A stretch of DNA of 64,000 bases. Origin: an uncultured Acetatifactor sp. (GTDB lineage Bacteria; Bacillota; Clostridia; Lachnospirales; Lachnospiraceae). Of the stretch, positions 14,907-23,621 are shown piece by piece. The stretch is taken from assembly GCA_910577665.1 (NCBI GenBank), contig CAJTOJ010000002.1, positions 203,948 to 267,947 on the forward strand, in the 5' to 3' direction. The notes beneath the pieces are model-generated. The model searched no databases. It was not told where the DNA came from and was given only the letters and a program-made list of their open reading frames with translations. A program made the translations under genes and the position numbers. Within the stretch, counting starts at the first letter, position 1, and the number at the start of each line of letters is the position of its first letter.

Positions 14907-17900
14907 TCAATCTCTTTCCTTTTTCATCAAATAAGCCTCTCCGAGGCTGACCAGTTCCTTAAGGGAATACAGATGGCTCCCGCGCAGATTCCCGGCTCCG
15001 TCATCAAAGACCAGCATGTCTTCTGTCACATCGCAAAGTCCCGGAAGATACGCAATCGGCTCAAATTTCTTATTCAGTAACACCCCATAACGTTTTCCTT
15101 CTGTATCTATATATTCTGTTATGAGGTTCCCTTCCAGTTCCGTTACATAGGTCAAGTACCCTTCTGCCTCCAGCACTGCCAGTTTTCTACCTGAATCCAG
15201 ATCGTACACAATTGGCGCTTCATGCAAACCAGATGCGATGCGGTATTCCCCTACTACAAACTCCTCATATAAATCTTTGTCTGGTGCCTGTCCACGTTCT
15301 TCGAAAAGTACCGTACCATCTGTTGCACTATAAAAACGTCTGGTGCCATCATACCAGATCACTTCCAGCCAGGAATCCTCTCCCTCCTTCCTAAACTGTT
15401 GGTCATAGATATGGTCTGCATCCGGCAGTTCCTCTTCGGCCAGAAGTTTCCCGTTCCTATCATAGATCCAAAAGGCTTGATAACCAAACAGCATCACTGT
15501 CTTCCCATTCCCGCTCACACGCGCTTCCTGGTGGTCACAGCGGGCATCATAGGATGCCAGTTGTGCGTCTGCATGACTCTCCAGATGCAGGATTCGCAAC
15601 AGCTTCTCTGTCCTATTCCCGACTACCGCATATTCACCCGACAGTGCCAGGAAATCTGCGTTCTGGTTCCCACTTTCCTTCCCCATCAAGTAAGCACCTG
15701 CATTATAAAAAGAAAAACAATTGTCTTCTGTCGCTACCAGTGCATATGTCCTATCAGCCACAAAATTGCTCATACCTAAAATCCCTGTATAAGCCACCTC
15801 CCGCTCTGTCAAAGAACCCGGGTCTACTTCTGCCAGCACGTTCCCGCTTCCCAGATAGATTCCTCTCTTGTCTGCCTGTAGGGAAAAAGGCTCCCGGGAT
15901 TCCATTGTTCCTATATAGATGGCTTCTACCGTATCTACCAACCCAAAGCAGGCTGTATCTCCAAACGCTGTATATGCAAAATACTTTCCACAAAATCCAC
16001 CCTGGAAATAATGAAATTTCGATTTTTCATATAGAATAATGTCATTTGCAGAATTCTGCATATCAAAAACAGTCAGCCCACCTTGAGAGAAACTAACCGC
16101 CAGTAGACTCCCATCCTCATTCAGTGTAAAAACAGCATTCTTGGGATCCGCAAACACATCATTTGCCGCTACTGCCATATGTTGTCCGTGAAAAGAACAC
16201 CTTGCCCGCTCTGAACCGTCTGCCACATTGTAAACCATGGCATACCCTCCATCCCTGTCCACTGCTGCCACAGTGCTTCCATCCCCGGATACTGACAAGG
16301 TAGTAGCCGCCTCCCCGGTCCAGACAACTTCCTGTGCCTCCAGGTCATATAGGGTAATTCCTTGGGGATCTGCATAGACCACATGATTCTCATCTGTAAA
16401 CAGACAGTCTGACAGGGCAGATGGCTGCACAGGAAGCACTGTAATCTTAGACAGACTGTCCAGATCATACACTGCTGTCTCATATCCATATACCACTGCC
16501 AGCCTGGTTCCCTCCGGTGACAGAACCAGATCAAAAGGGGCGCCGGGCAATTCCAGGGTACCTACAGATTTAAATCCGTCTTTCAGGTCATATACTCCCA
16601 AAGCATCTGACAGGGCTTTCTGTGCCTGGGCCGTTACTGGTGCCTCCCATATACTGTTTCCTGTCGGTATTGCCTGCATGGCCTGGCTGACTGCCAGGGA
16701 CACATTTCCTTGATCCAGGGCATTATGGGAATACTCTGCCATTGCCAGGGCCGCCTGTCTCTGCTCCATCTGCTTCATCCCCACAAATGCACAGCCACCC
16801 CCTGCCAGGAACAACAAGGATATCACCGTTGCCGAAGCAATCATATGTCTTCTATGGCGTTTCACCCTGCCGTCCGTAACCCATAGGGATAAAAATGCTT
16901 CCCGCATCTGTGCCGCTGTCTGATAACGGTTCTCTGGCACAGGTGACATGGCCCTGGCAATAATAGCAGCCACCGCCGGACTGCAATCCTGGTGCGTTAA
17001 GGGTTCCACACTTCCGGCATCCCCGGCCGGCCTGCGACCAGATAGCATGTGATAGAGTGTGGCTCCCAGGCTGTAGATATCCGAACGCACATCCAGAAGC
17101 ACCGCATTCTTCATACTCCCAGTATCCCCGGCATGGCTGGAAGAACCGGATCCCGCTGGCATTGTCTCCGTTTCCATATCTCCGGGAACTACAGATACCG
17201 TCTCTGTCTGTTCCTCCCCAGAGACCGCTGGCATCGTCTCTGTTGCTTCACTTCCGGTATCCACCGGCAGCTTCTTCGGTTCCATATCCGTACTTGTAGG
17301 TATCCTTTCTACACCTGTACTTTCTCTGATTCCTTCCGGACTCCTTGTACTGCCCCAACGCAATGTGGACTTTTTTTTGTTCTCCCCCATCCTGGTCTTC
17401 TGCCATGCCATTCTCCTGGCACTGACATAATCTGCCCCGTAGTGCTCCGGTGAAGCATAGCCATGGCTGAATCCCACTTTGACTGCCCCGTCCTCCCCCA
17501 GGGCCAGGGCAATATTGAAATCGATCAGACATACATTACCATCTGGCTGTAGCATAATATTCGCCGGTTTGATATCACCGTGCAGGATACCATGAGGCGG
17601 TCTTCCATGTAGATATTCCAAGGCCTCCAATAGTTGGCAGGCCCATTTGATCACCTGGACCTGCGGCAATTTCTCCCCTCTGTCAAGCAACTTATTGATG
17701 CTTTCGCCAGGAATATAGTCCATGACTGTATAGACAACACCGTCCTCCTGTACAAAATCATACACCTGGGGGATATATGTCTGACTGAGTCCCTTTAGCA
17801 TATCCACTTCCCGGCGGAGGGTTTCTGTACTGGCTGCCAGGCTCCGTTTATCTGCCTTTAGGACAATGTCTTTCTCCAGGCGGATATGTCTTCCCAGATA

Positions 17901-17969
17901 GACCACTCCTCCCCCACCAGCACCGATCTGTGTCTTCAGTTCATATAAATCTGCTATCACTTGTGACAT
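14907..17969 (-). CDS. Membrane Ser/Thr protein kinase with beta-propeller-like C-terminus
   Basis: A 1020-residue Hanks-type kinase. ATG at 17969 has AGGAG eight bases upstream. The kinase domain shows the glycine loop IGAGGGGVVYLG, the lysine in IVLKADK, the catalytic loop HGDIKPANIM (about 130) and LIDFNIAL, a DFN variant of DFG. After YASPEHYG (about 172-179) an insert of about 105 residues, rich in Thr, Glu and Pro, precedes VRSDIYSLGATLYHMLSG. One membrane helix (about 376-395) is followed by roughly 620 residues with repeated strand patterns like a WD40/PQQ propeller, presumably outside the cell. It probably phosphorylates partners of the Tad system such as the FHA protein. Confidence 0.9.
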   Translation of the reverse strand: MSQVIADLYELKTQIGAGGGGVVYLGRHIRLEKDIVLKADKRSLAASTETLRREVDMLKGLSQTYIPQVYDFVQEDGVVYTVMDYIPGESINKLLDRGEKLPQVQVIKWACQLLEALEYLHGRPPHGILHGDIKPANIMLQPDGNVCLIDFNIALALGEDGAVKVGFSHGYASPEHYGADYVSARRMAWQKTRMGENKKKSTLRWGSTRSPEGIRESTGVERIPTSTDMEPKKLPVDTGSEATETMPAVSGEEQTETVSVVPGDMETETMPAGSGSSSHAGDTGSMKNAVLLDVRSDIYSLGATLYHMLSGRRPAGDAGSVEPLTHQDCSPAVAAIIARAMSPVPENRYQTAAQMREAFLSLWVTDGRVKRHRRHMIASATVISLLFLAGGGCAFVGMKQMEQRQAALAMAEYSHNALDQGNVSLAVSQAMQAIPTGNSIWEAPVTAQAQKALSDALGVYDLKDGFKSVGTLELPGAPFDLVLSPEGTRLAVVYGYETAVYDLDSLSKITVLPVQPSALSDCLFTDENHVVYADPQGITLYDLEAQEVVWTGEAATTLSVSGDGSTVAAVDRDGGYAMVYNVADGSERARCSFHGQHMAVAANDVFADPKNAVFTLNEDGSLLAVSFSQGGLTVFDMQNSANDIILYEKSKFHYFQGGFCGKYFAYTAFGDTACFGLVDTVEAIYIGTMESREPFSLQADKRGIYLGSGNVLAEVDPGSLTEREVAYTGILGMSNFVADRTYALVATEDNCFSFYNAGAYLMGKESGNQNADFLALSGEYAVVGNRTEKLLRILHLESHADAQLASYDARCDHQEARVSGNGKTVMLFGYQAFWIYDRNGKLLAEEELPDADHIYDQQFRKEGEDSWLEVIWYDGTRRFYSATDGTVLFEERGQAPDKDLYEEFVVGEYRIASGLHEAPIVYDLDSGRKLAVLEAEGYLTYVTELEGNLITEYIDTEGKRYGVLLNKKFEPIAYLPGLCDVTEDMLVFDDGAGNLRGSHLYSLKELVSLGEAYLMKKERD

Positions 17970-18115
17970 CTTCCATACTCCTGCTCCAAAAACTTCCTCA
18001 AGCGCTTCCCTGTGCCCCGGAAAATGACCACACAGACCACCGCAGATACCAGGGACAGGCACATCAATCCAACTCCCCCATAGAACAATAACTCACTTCC
18101 AGATAAACCAACCAC
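17957..18115 (-). CDS. Small single-pass membrane protein upstream of the kinase
   Basis: A 52-residue frame starting with GTG at 18115, six bases after GGGAG. It encodes a hydrophobic helix (GVGLMCLSLVSAVVCVVIF, about 15-33), then a basic segment GTGKRLRKFLEQEYG. The stop codon lies inside the kinase gene, giving a 13-base overlap that suggests translational coupling. It fills an otherwise empty gap in a tightly packed operon. No homologue can be named. A role in anchoring or regulating the kinase or the pilus machinery is a guess. Confidence 0.65.
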   Translation of the reverse strand: MVGLSGSELLFYGGVGLMCLSLVSAVVCVVIFRGTGKRLRKFLEQEYGRCHK

Positions 18116-18158
18116 TTTTCTCTCCCTGCTCTTCCCTATGTCCTATCAGAAAGGTGAT

Positions 18159-21100
18159 CTATTGCACCCATGATGCCCCCGGAATCACGATCTTCTGCCC
18201 TGTCCGTAGCCGTCCCGGTTCTATGATTGCCTTCCTGTTTGCCTGGTAAATCCTCCTCCAAAGCTCTCCCCGACCATATATCCTCTGTGCGATCTTCCAG
18301 AGACTGTCTCCCAGTTGTACCCTGTAAATGCTGCCCTCCGCCTGTCCTATGCCAGGATTTCCCTGTTTAGCCCGGATAATCAAAAGCTGCTGCCCTGCAT
18401 AGACCCTGTTCGGATTCCGTATGACTGCCCTATTGTCTTCATATACCTTTCTCCAGTAGCTGCCAGAACCATAAAACTTTACTGCAATACGCCACAGGTT
18501 GTCTCCTGGTATCACTGTATAGTAAAAACGTTCAGCCAGATCCTCTTCTTCCTCACTGGCAGCATGGCTACCTCCACCCTGTCCTCCACTGGCGTCCCCA
18601 CTGCCATTCCAGTTCTCACTGCCCTGGTGATTCCCTCCCTGGTTATCTTCGGAATTGCCGTCTCCATTGGAAAGTACGGTATAATTCTGTGCAGCGCGTC
18701 TCAGAAGATTGTTCCCTCTGGTGCGGAACTCCACCCCCAAGGTATGGCTTCCCACCCCTACCCGGGTCAAGGTCTGGTTCAGAATGGTAATCCTGGTACT
18801 ACCAGCCTCGGATGTATACTCATCTCCCGCTACCAATTTCACGCCATCCAGGTATACATCCACAAATTCCCCATACTCCCCCAGCGATACCATGGTCTGA
18901 CTGTCGCCTCCTGCCACGGAACCCAGAAGAATATTGGGCACACGCTGAACCAGGTCATAACCGGAATCTGTAGACACCTCCACATTACCATCTGTGTTGT
19001 CTTTTACAATCAACGTAAGATCCGCATAAGATGGCAGGAATTCCGGCCTGCTGTAGGTGGCCTTCACTGTAATGGGAAATTCCCCTGTCTCCAGAGGCAC
19101 TCCATATATCTCACCTGTGGCCGGATACATCTGGAGTCCTCTTGCCAGCTGTCCGCTCTCCACAGTAAAGGTGACTTGATTCCAGTCATAGGCATTATTC
19201 GTCTCAACTGTATAGGAATAAGGCACATATTTGACCCTGACCACATCTTCCATATTTAAGTCCTGGGTAGTCGTGATAATCCTCGGATTGTCAGAATACC
19301 CTGTCAAAGTAATATATACTGGCGCCTGGCCATCCGCAGTAATTTTCAATACTCCGCTGATTTCCCCTTCCCCATCCGGTACCAGGCCTACCCTTCCGAT
19401 GTTATCCATCCCACTGGTGGGCGTATCGGCTGCAATGGGCACCTGGGAAAACGGATCCAACGTGCTGCTGATCATCTGGGAATCATCCAGTTTGATATGT
19501 ACGGCATCCAGAAGCTCCGCCTTGATCCCTGTAAGCTGTGCATCCCCCAGATTTGCGACCAGGATATCATGTCTGTTTCCAAAGTAATCTGTCAAAAATA
19601 TCTCTCTTGTATCCGGTCCATTTACAAATAAGCTTGCGCCCGCCTCCTTTCTGGCAAAGGTAACCTGGTAATCCTTCTGCGCTCCCAAGGCACTGGCCAT
19701 ATAGGAAATCGTTCCCTGTGTAAAATCCTGTGCAGTTATACCCGATTCCTGTTCTACTCCCTGCACATAGATCCTGGCCTGGACCGCTTTCTCAAATTCC
19801 GGCACCAGACTGGCCAGGTTGACATTCTCATCCTTGATAAAAATAGTCTGGTATACATTTTTATATAAAGGGTCAAACAAGGTATCCAGGATCTCCTGGC
19901 TATGGTTTTCCGCCACATAGAGATCCCCATAACGGGTATGCCCTACGGCTCCTGTCACCTGGAAATGCAGCTCTGCATCCTCCATCACAGGACTTCTGGT
20001 CAACAGTACACTGTAATCCAGATTCTGTGGCAGTTCCGTCACAATTGTACCGTCTGGAAGCTTCCAGACAGAATCTGCTGTATCACTTGACGGAAGTATG
20101 GCAGAGACCGTGACGTTCCGTGGCGTCTGAATGGAAGTTAGGGAGGTGCAACCTTCAAATATTCTATCCATCTGTGTGGCACTTTTTGCATCAAAGCTGC
20201 TCAGATCCAAGCTTAAAAGGGTTTCACAATCAGAAAATATATCATTCATATATACGACATTCTCTGTTATAAAATGGCTCACATCTAGGCTAGACAGATT
20301 TCTACAGCCAGAAAACATGTGACTCATTTTTGTAACATTTTTTGTTATGAAATGACTCACATCCAAGCTGGTCATTCCTTCACAACCATAAAACATCCCC
20401 GACATCTCCGTAACATTTTCTGTTGCAAAACCACTCACATCCAGACTAGCCAGTCTTCTGCATTCAAAAAACATTCCTGTCATATCTGTCACATTATTTG
20501 TTACAAAACCACTCACGTCCAAGCTGGTCAGATTTTCACAACGCGCAAACATGTGGAACATATTTATTACTTTTTCTGTCGCGAAACCACTCACATCTAT
20601 ACTTGCCAGACTTCCACAGCCGGAAAACATCCACCCCATATCCGTTACATTGTCTGTCGCAAAACCACTCACATCTATACTTGCCAGGCTTCCACAGCCA
20701 TAAAACATACTCCCCATATCTGTCACATTGTCTGTAACAAAACCACTCACATCTATACTTGCCAGACTTCCGCAGCCTGAAAACATACCACTCATACTTG
20801 TTACATTGTCTGTCGCGAAACCACTCACATCTATACTTGCCAGACTTCCACAGCCATAAAACATCCACCCCATATCTGTTACATTGTCTGTCACGAAACC
20901 ACTCACATCTATACTTACCAGGCTTCCGCAGCCTGAAAACATACTACTCATACTTGTTACATTGTCTGTCGCGAAACCACTCACATCTATACTTGCCAGA
21001 CTTCCACAGCCTGAAAACATACTCCACATATTTGTTACATTGTCTGTCACGAAACCACTCACATCTATACTTACCAGGCTTCCACAGCCATAAAACATAC

Positions 21101-22043
21101 CACCCATATCTGTTACATTGTTGGTTCTAAAACTGCTTATGTTCAAATTCTTAAGACTACTACAATCATAAAACATGGCTCTCATGTTGGTTACGCGTCC
21201 TGTATCAAATCTACTTAGATCCAGACTCTCTAAACTGCTGCACTCAAAAAACATACTATTCATTTGCGTAACATTCCCGGTTTCAAAACGACTTACATCT
21301 AAACTTTTCAGACTACTGCAACCAGCAAACATCCCCATCATATCTGTCACATTGTCTGTAACAAAATTGCTCAAATCTAGTTTCAGAAGTTTACTACAAT
21401 GTAAAAACATGTTGCACATTCGTGTTACATTACTAGTCTCAAATCCGCTTAAATCAACTTCCACCAGATTTACGCACTCAGCAAATAACCCAGTTACATT
21501 CGTCATCCCTGTCACATTTACTTCTGCTGACACTATCTGATCACGATAGGAACTCCACGGTTTTTCATCTCCCCCTACCGTAAAATCCCCTGTACCGCTC
21601 ACCGTCAGCTTTCCCCCGGCATCGATTACCCAGGTAATATTCCCATCTGTACCACTGGCAATATCCCCATCTGCTCGTGGCGCTATCCCCTGTTCTTTCT
21701 CTGACAACAGATCCCCGTCCAGGGCTTCTCCCGATCCTCCCTGCCCTTCCGATGGAATCCCCACATCCCCATCAGACACAGAAGGAACCGCCTCCCCTAT
21801 TTCCGGGGCCTCCCCTAACCCTGCATCATTACCTGAAACCGTGTCCATACCTGCCGTCCCTGCCACATCTTTGCCGGAAACCGTGTCCCTATCCTCCATT
21901 CCTGCCGCTGCATCATTACCGGAAATCGTACCCATGTCCTTCCTCTCTGTTCCGGCAGATTCTGCCGCCAGGGCCATACCAGACGATGTGACAACCACCG
22001 ATAATGCCAGCAGCAATGCCAGTCCGTTTTTCCAATACCGCAT
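18159..22043 (-). CDS. BspA-type repeat surface protein with two LysM domains
   Basis: A 1294-residue secreted protein. A signal peptide (LALLLALSVVVTSSGMALA, ending near residue 27) precedes a Gly/Asp/Ser-rich spacer. About 18 copies of a 26-residue DUF285/BspA repeat follow (residues about 175-650; pattern LDVSGF.T.NVT.M..MF.GC.SL). Next come Ig-like or cadherin-like segments (about 900-1120). Two LysM domains close the protein (YTVIPGDNLWRIAVKFYG and YRVQLGDSLWKIAQRIYG), which should bind peptidoglycan. LysM instead of LPXTG implies non-covalent wall attachment. GGAGG lies eight bases before ATG 22043. It is probably an adhesin made with the pilus. Confidence 0.9.
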   Translation of the reverse strand: MRYWKNGLALLLALSVVVTSSGMALAAESAGTERKDMGTISGNDAAAGMEDRDTVSGKDVAGTAGMDTVSGNDAGLGEAPEIGEAVPSVSDGDVGIPSEGQGGSGEALDGDLLSEKEQGIAPRADGDIASGTDGNITWVIDAGGKLTVSGTGDFTVGGDEKPWSSYRDQIVSAEVNVTGMTNVTGLFAECVNLVEVDLSGFETSNVTRMCNMFLHCSKLLKLDLSNFVTDNVTDMMGMFAGCSSLKSLDVSRFETGNVTQMNSMFFECSSLESLDLSRFDTGRVTNMRAMFYDCSSLKNLNISSFRTNNVTDMGGMFYGCGSLVSIDVSGFVTDNVTNMWSMFSGCGSLASIDVSGFATDNVTSMSSMFSGCGSLVSIDVSGFVTDNVTDMGWMFYGCGSLASIDVSGFATDNVTSMSGMFSGCGSLASIDVSGFVTDNVTDMGSMFYGCGSLASIDVSGFATDNVTDMGWMFSGCGSLASIDVSGFATEKVINMFHMFARCENLTSLDVSGFVTNNVTDMTGMFFECRRLASLDVSGFATENVTEMSGMFYGCEGMTSLDVSHFITKNVTKMSHMFSGCRNLSSLDVSHFITENVVYMNDIFSDCETLLSLDLSSFDAKSATQMDRIFEGCTSLTSIQTPRNVTVSAILPSSDTADSVWKLPDGTIVTELPQNLDYSVLLTRSPVMEDAELHFQVTGAVGHTRYGDLYVAENHSQEILDTLFDPLYKNVYQTIFIKDENVNLASLVPEFEKAVQARIYVQGVEQESGITAQDFTQGTISYMASALGAQKDYQVTFARKEAGASLFVNGPDTREIFLTDYFGNRHDILVANLGDAQLTGIKAELLDAVHIKLDDSQMISSTLDPFSQVPIAADTPTSGMDNIGRVGLVPDGEGEISGVLKITADGQAPVYITLTGYSDNPRIITTTQDLNMEDVVRVKYVPYSYTVETNNAYDWNQVTFTVESGQLARGLQMYPATGEIYGVPLETGEFPITVKATYSRPEFLPSYADLTLIVKDNTDGNVEVSTDSGYDLVQRVPNILLGSVAGGDSQTMVSLGEYGEFVDVYLDGVKLVAGDEYTSEAGSTRITILNQTLTRVGVGSHTLGVEFRTRGNNLLRRAAQNYTVLSNGDGNSEDNQGGNHQGSENWNGSGDASGGQGGGSHAASEEEEDLAERFYYTVIPGDNLWRIAVKFYGSGSYWRKVYEDNRAVIRNPNRVYAGQQLLIIRAKQGNPGIGQAEGSIYRVQLGDSLWKIAQRIYGRGELWRRIYQANRKAIIEPGRLRTGQKIVIPGASWVQ
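20570..21125 (-). repeat. Seven near-identical 78-bp repeats inside the BspA gene
   Basis: The central part of the repeat array is made of 78-bp units (26 codons) that differ at only a few bases, for example in ACTCACATCTATACTTGCCA. Flanking units encode the same motif but with diverged DNA. This points to recent duplication or gene conversion in the centre of the array, and to likely copy-number variation between strains. Confidence 0.85.
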
Positions 22044-22140
22044 GTATAGATCCTCCTTGTCTCCCTATTCCTATAATCATCTAAATGGTTTCCGGCTTCT
22101 TCATCCCGTTCATCCGGAACATTCCTTGTACGTTTTATCC

Positions 22141-22641
22141 TTACCAGAACCGCAACAGATACTCTACCAGGCATCCCACTGCCATAGGCAGTGCGAAAGG
22201 CGCTTCCTGGGGATTCTCCGGTTCATACCTGCTATACGTCCTTGTAAAAACCAGATTCTTGAGATATGCCCACAATCTCTGATATCTCTTCTTGTAATCC
22301 CTTTTCCACAACAAGATTCCCAATGCCATAATGCCCCCTGCCACAAGAGTATATGCCAGTGTCCACCAATAAGCTGATACCCCTTTGATGATACCTACTG
22401 TCCACAGGAACTTTGCATCCCCTGCCTTGATGGCTCCCATCTTCCACAAGAAAAAACCCGACAAAAAGGCTGCCAGAAAACCCAGCAGAACCTGACTCCA
22501 GGTATTTTCTTTTGTTACCAGCACACAGACAAATGCTGCTATTGCCGCAACTATATTGAATAGATTTCTGATTTTCCTGGTTGTCACGTCCTGTATGACA
22601 GCCAGGCCACACAGAACAGCTAACAATATGTGGCTAACCAT
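22141..22641 (-). CDS. Prepilin peptidase, A24 family (second copy)
   Basis: A 166-residue polytopic membrane aspartyl protease that cleaves prepilin leader peptides. The two catalytic aspartates lie in VIQDVTTRKIRN (about 20) and MGAIKAGDAKFL (about 71-82, the GxGD-type motif, here AGD). The N-terminal methylase domain of long prepilin peptidases is absent, as usual for TadV/CpaA types. ATG at 22641 overlaps the end of the PP2C gene by eight bases. A second A24 peptidase is encoded at 25120-25734 in the same operon; this copy may process a different substrate. Confidence 0.85.
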   Translation of the reverse strand: MVSHILLAVLCGLAVIQDVTTRKIRNLFNIVAAIAAFVCVLVTKENTWSQVLLGFLAAFLSGFFLWKMGAIKAGDAKFLWTVGIIKGVSAYWWTLAYTLVAGGIMALGILLWKRDYKKRYQRLWAYLKNLVFTRTYSRYEPENPQEAPFALPMAVGCLVEYLLRFW

Positions 22642-23440
22642 ACCTGCCCATCCCTTTCTTCCCTCCGTTGACTGCCAGCACTGCTGTAAAGTTATCATCT
22701 GCCCTGGTCTTCTTAATTCTGTCTGCCTCCTGGTTCAGTATCCTCTGGGCAGGGCATATTCCAACAGGCATTCCCCATAGGGTTACCCTTCCCAATGAAT
22801 CCTTCCCCGCTTCCAAGTCTGTCATATAGCGGTAAAAGCCATCACTGCACAGCAGAAAACAGTCCCGCTCTGCCATCTGCAGCATCTGGGTATCTATCCT
22901 ACAGATTTCCAGGGTTCCCAGAGCGTTGACCAAGGCTCCCTTTTTCTGCTTATATCCACTGTCCTCCAGGGGATTCCTCCCGGCTGCCTTCTCCTGTTGT
23001 TCCCAGGTATGGTCCTGAGTCAACTGCGTCCATTCCCCATACCTTCCCAGATAGATCCTGCTGTCTCCCAGGTGTTTGATCAGTACCTGTTTTCTGACAG
23101 CCATAAGCACAGAGCATGTTGTGCCTGTAGAAATATGGCATTGTCTGGCCTGCCGGAAAATCTCCCTGTTGCAGGCGAGAATGCACTGATCCAGGCTCCG
23201 TGAGAGATGGACATAAACAGGTTCCTTTGACAGCAGTTTCGGCAGTTCTGATTCCCACCACTGCTGCATTCTTTTTACCACGAATGCACTGGCCATGCTT
23301 CCATCCCCGGTTCCCCCCATCCCATCTGCCACCACACACAGGAGGATATCCCCTTTTCCTGTCTGTTCTTCCATTACCAGGTAACGGTCTTGGTTGTCCT
23401 TGCGCACATTACCTCTGTCCGTTATGTATCCAATATCCAT
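22634..23440 (-). CDS. PP2C-type Ser/Thr protein phosphatase
   Basis: A 268-residue cytoplasmic Mn/Mg-dependent phosphatase with the family motifs KDNQDRYL (about 14-21), VVADGMGGTGDG, HLGDSRIYL, LCSDGFYRYM and the closing RADDNFTAVLAV. These include all the metal-binding aspartates. It presumably reverses the kinase encoded downstream at 14907-17969 and acts on the FHA-associated partner. Its ATG follows GGGACAGG. A 181-base gap (23441-23621) separates it from the FHA gene; no convincing gene is seen there. Confidence 0.92.
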   Translation of the reverse strand: MDIGYITDRGNVRKDNQDRYLVMEEQTGKGDILLCVVADGMGGTGDGSMASAFVVKRMQQWWESELPKLLSKEPVYVHLSRSLDQCILACNREIFRQARQCHISTGTTCSVLMAVRKQVLIKHLGDSRIYLGRYGEWTQLTQDHTWEQQEKAAGRNPLEDSGYKQKKGALVNALGTLEICRIDTQMLQMAERDCFLLCSDGFYRYMTDLEAGKDSLGRVTLWGMPVGICPAQRILNQEADRIKKTRADDNFTAVLAVNGGKKGMGRYG

Positions 23441-23621
23441 GCCTGTCCCGTTTTCTGTCCTTGTTGCATCTTTCTCATTATGTCAGCTACAGATTCCTCC
23501 CTCTATACGGATCCTCTGTTCTCCCTGTCTATGTTTATATCGCGATAGTCCTATTCCAAAATGCCTTCTGCCTGATATCAACGGTTCATCCGTACATGGC
23601 GTTCCTGTACTCATCCTTTCT

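Noticed and set aside
20570..21125. Regular 78-bp repeats resembling a CRISPR array
   Set aside because: The repeats are contiguous, in frame and encode a known protein repeat; there are no unique spacers between short direct repeats.
20319..21130. Repetitive plus-strand frames with HSHLYLPDFHS-like units
   Set aside because: These mirror the 78-bp repeats of the BspA-like gene read on the wrong strand.
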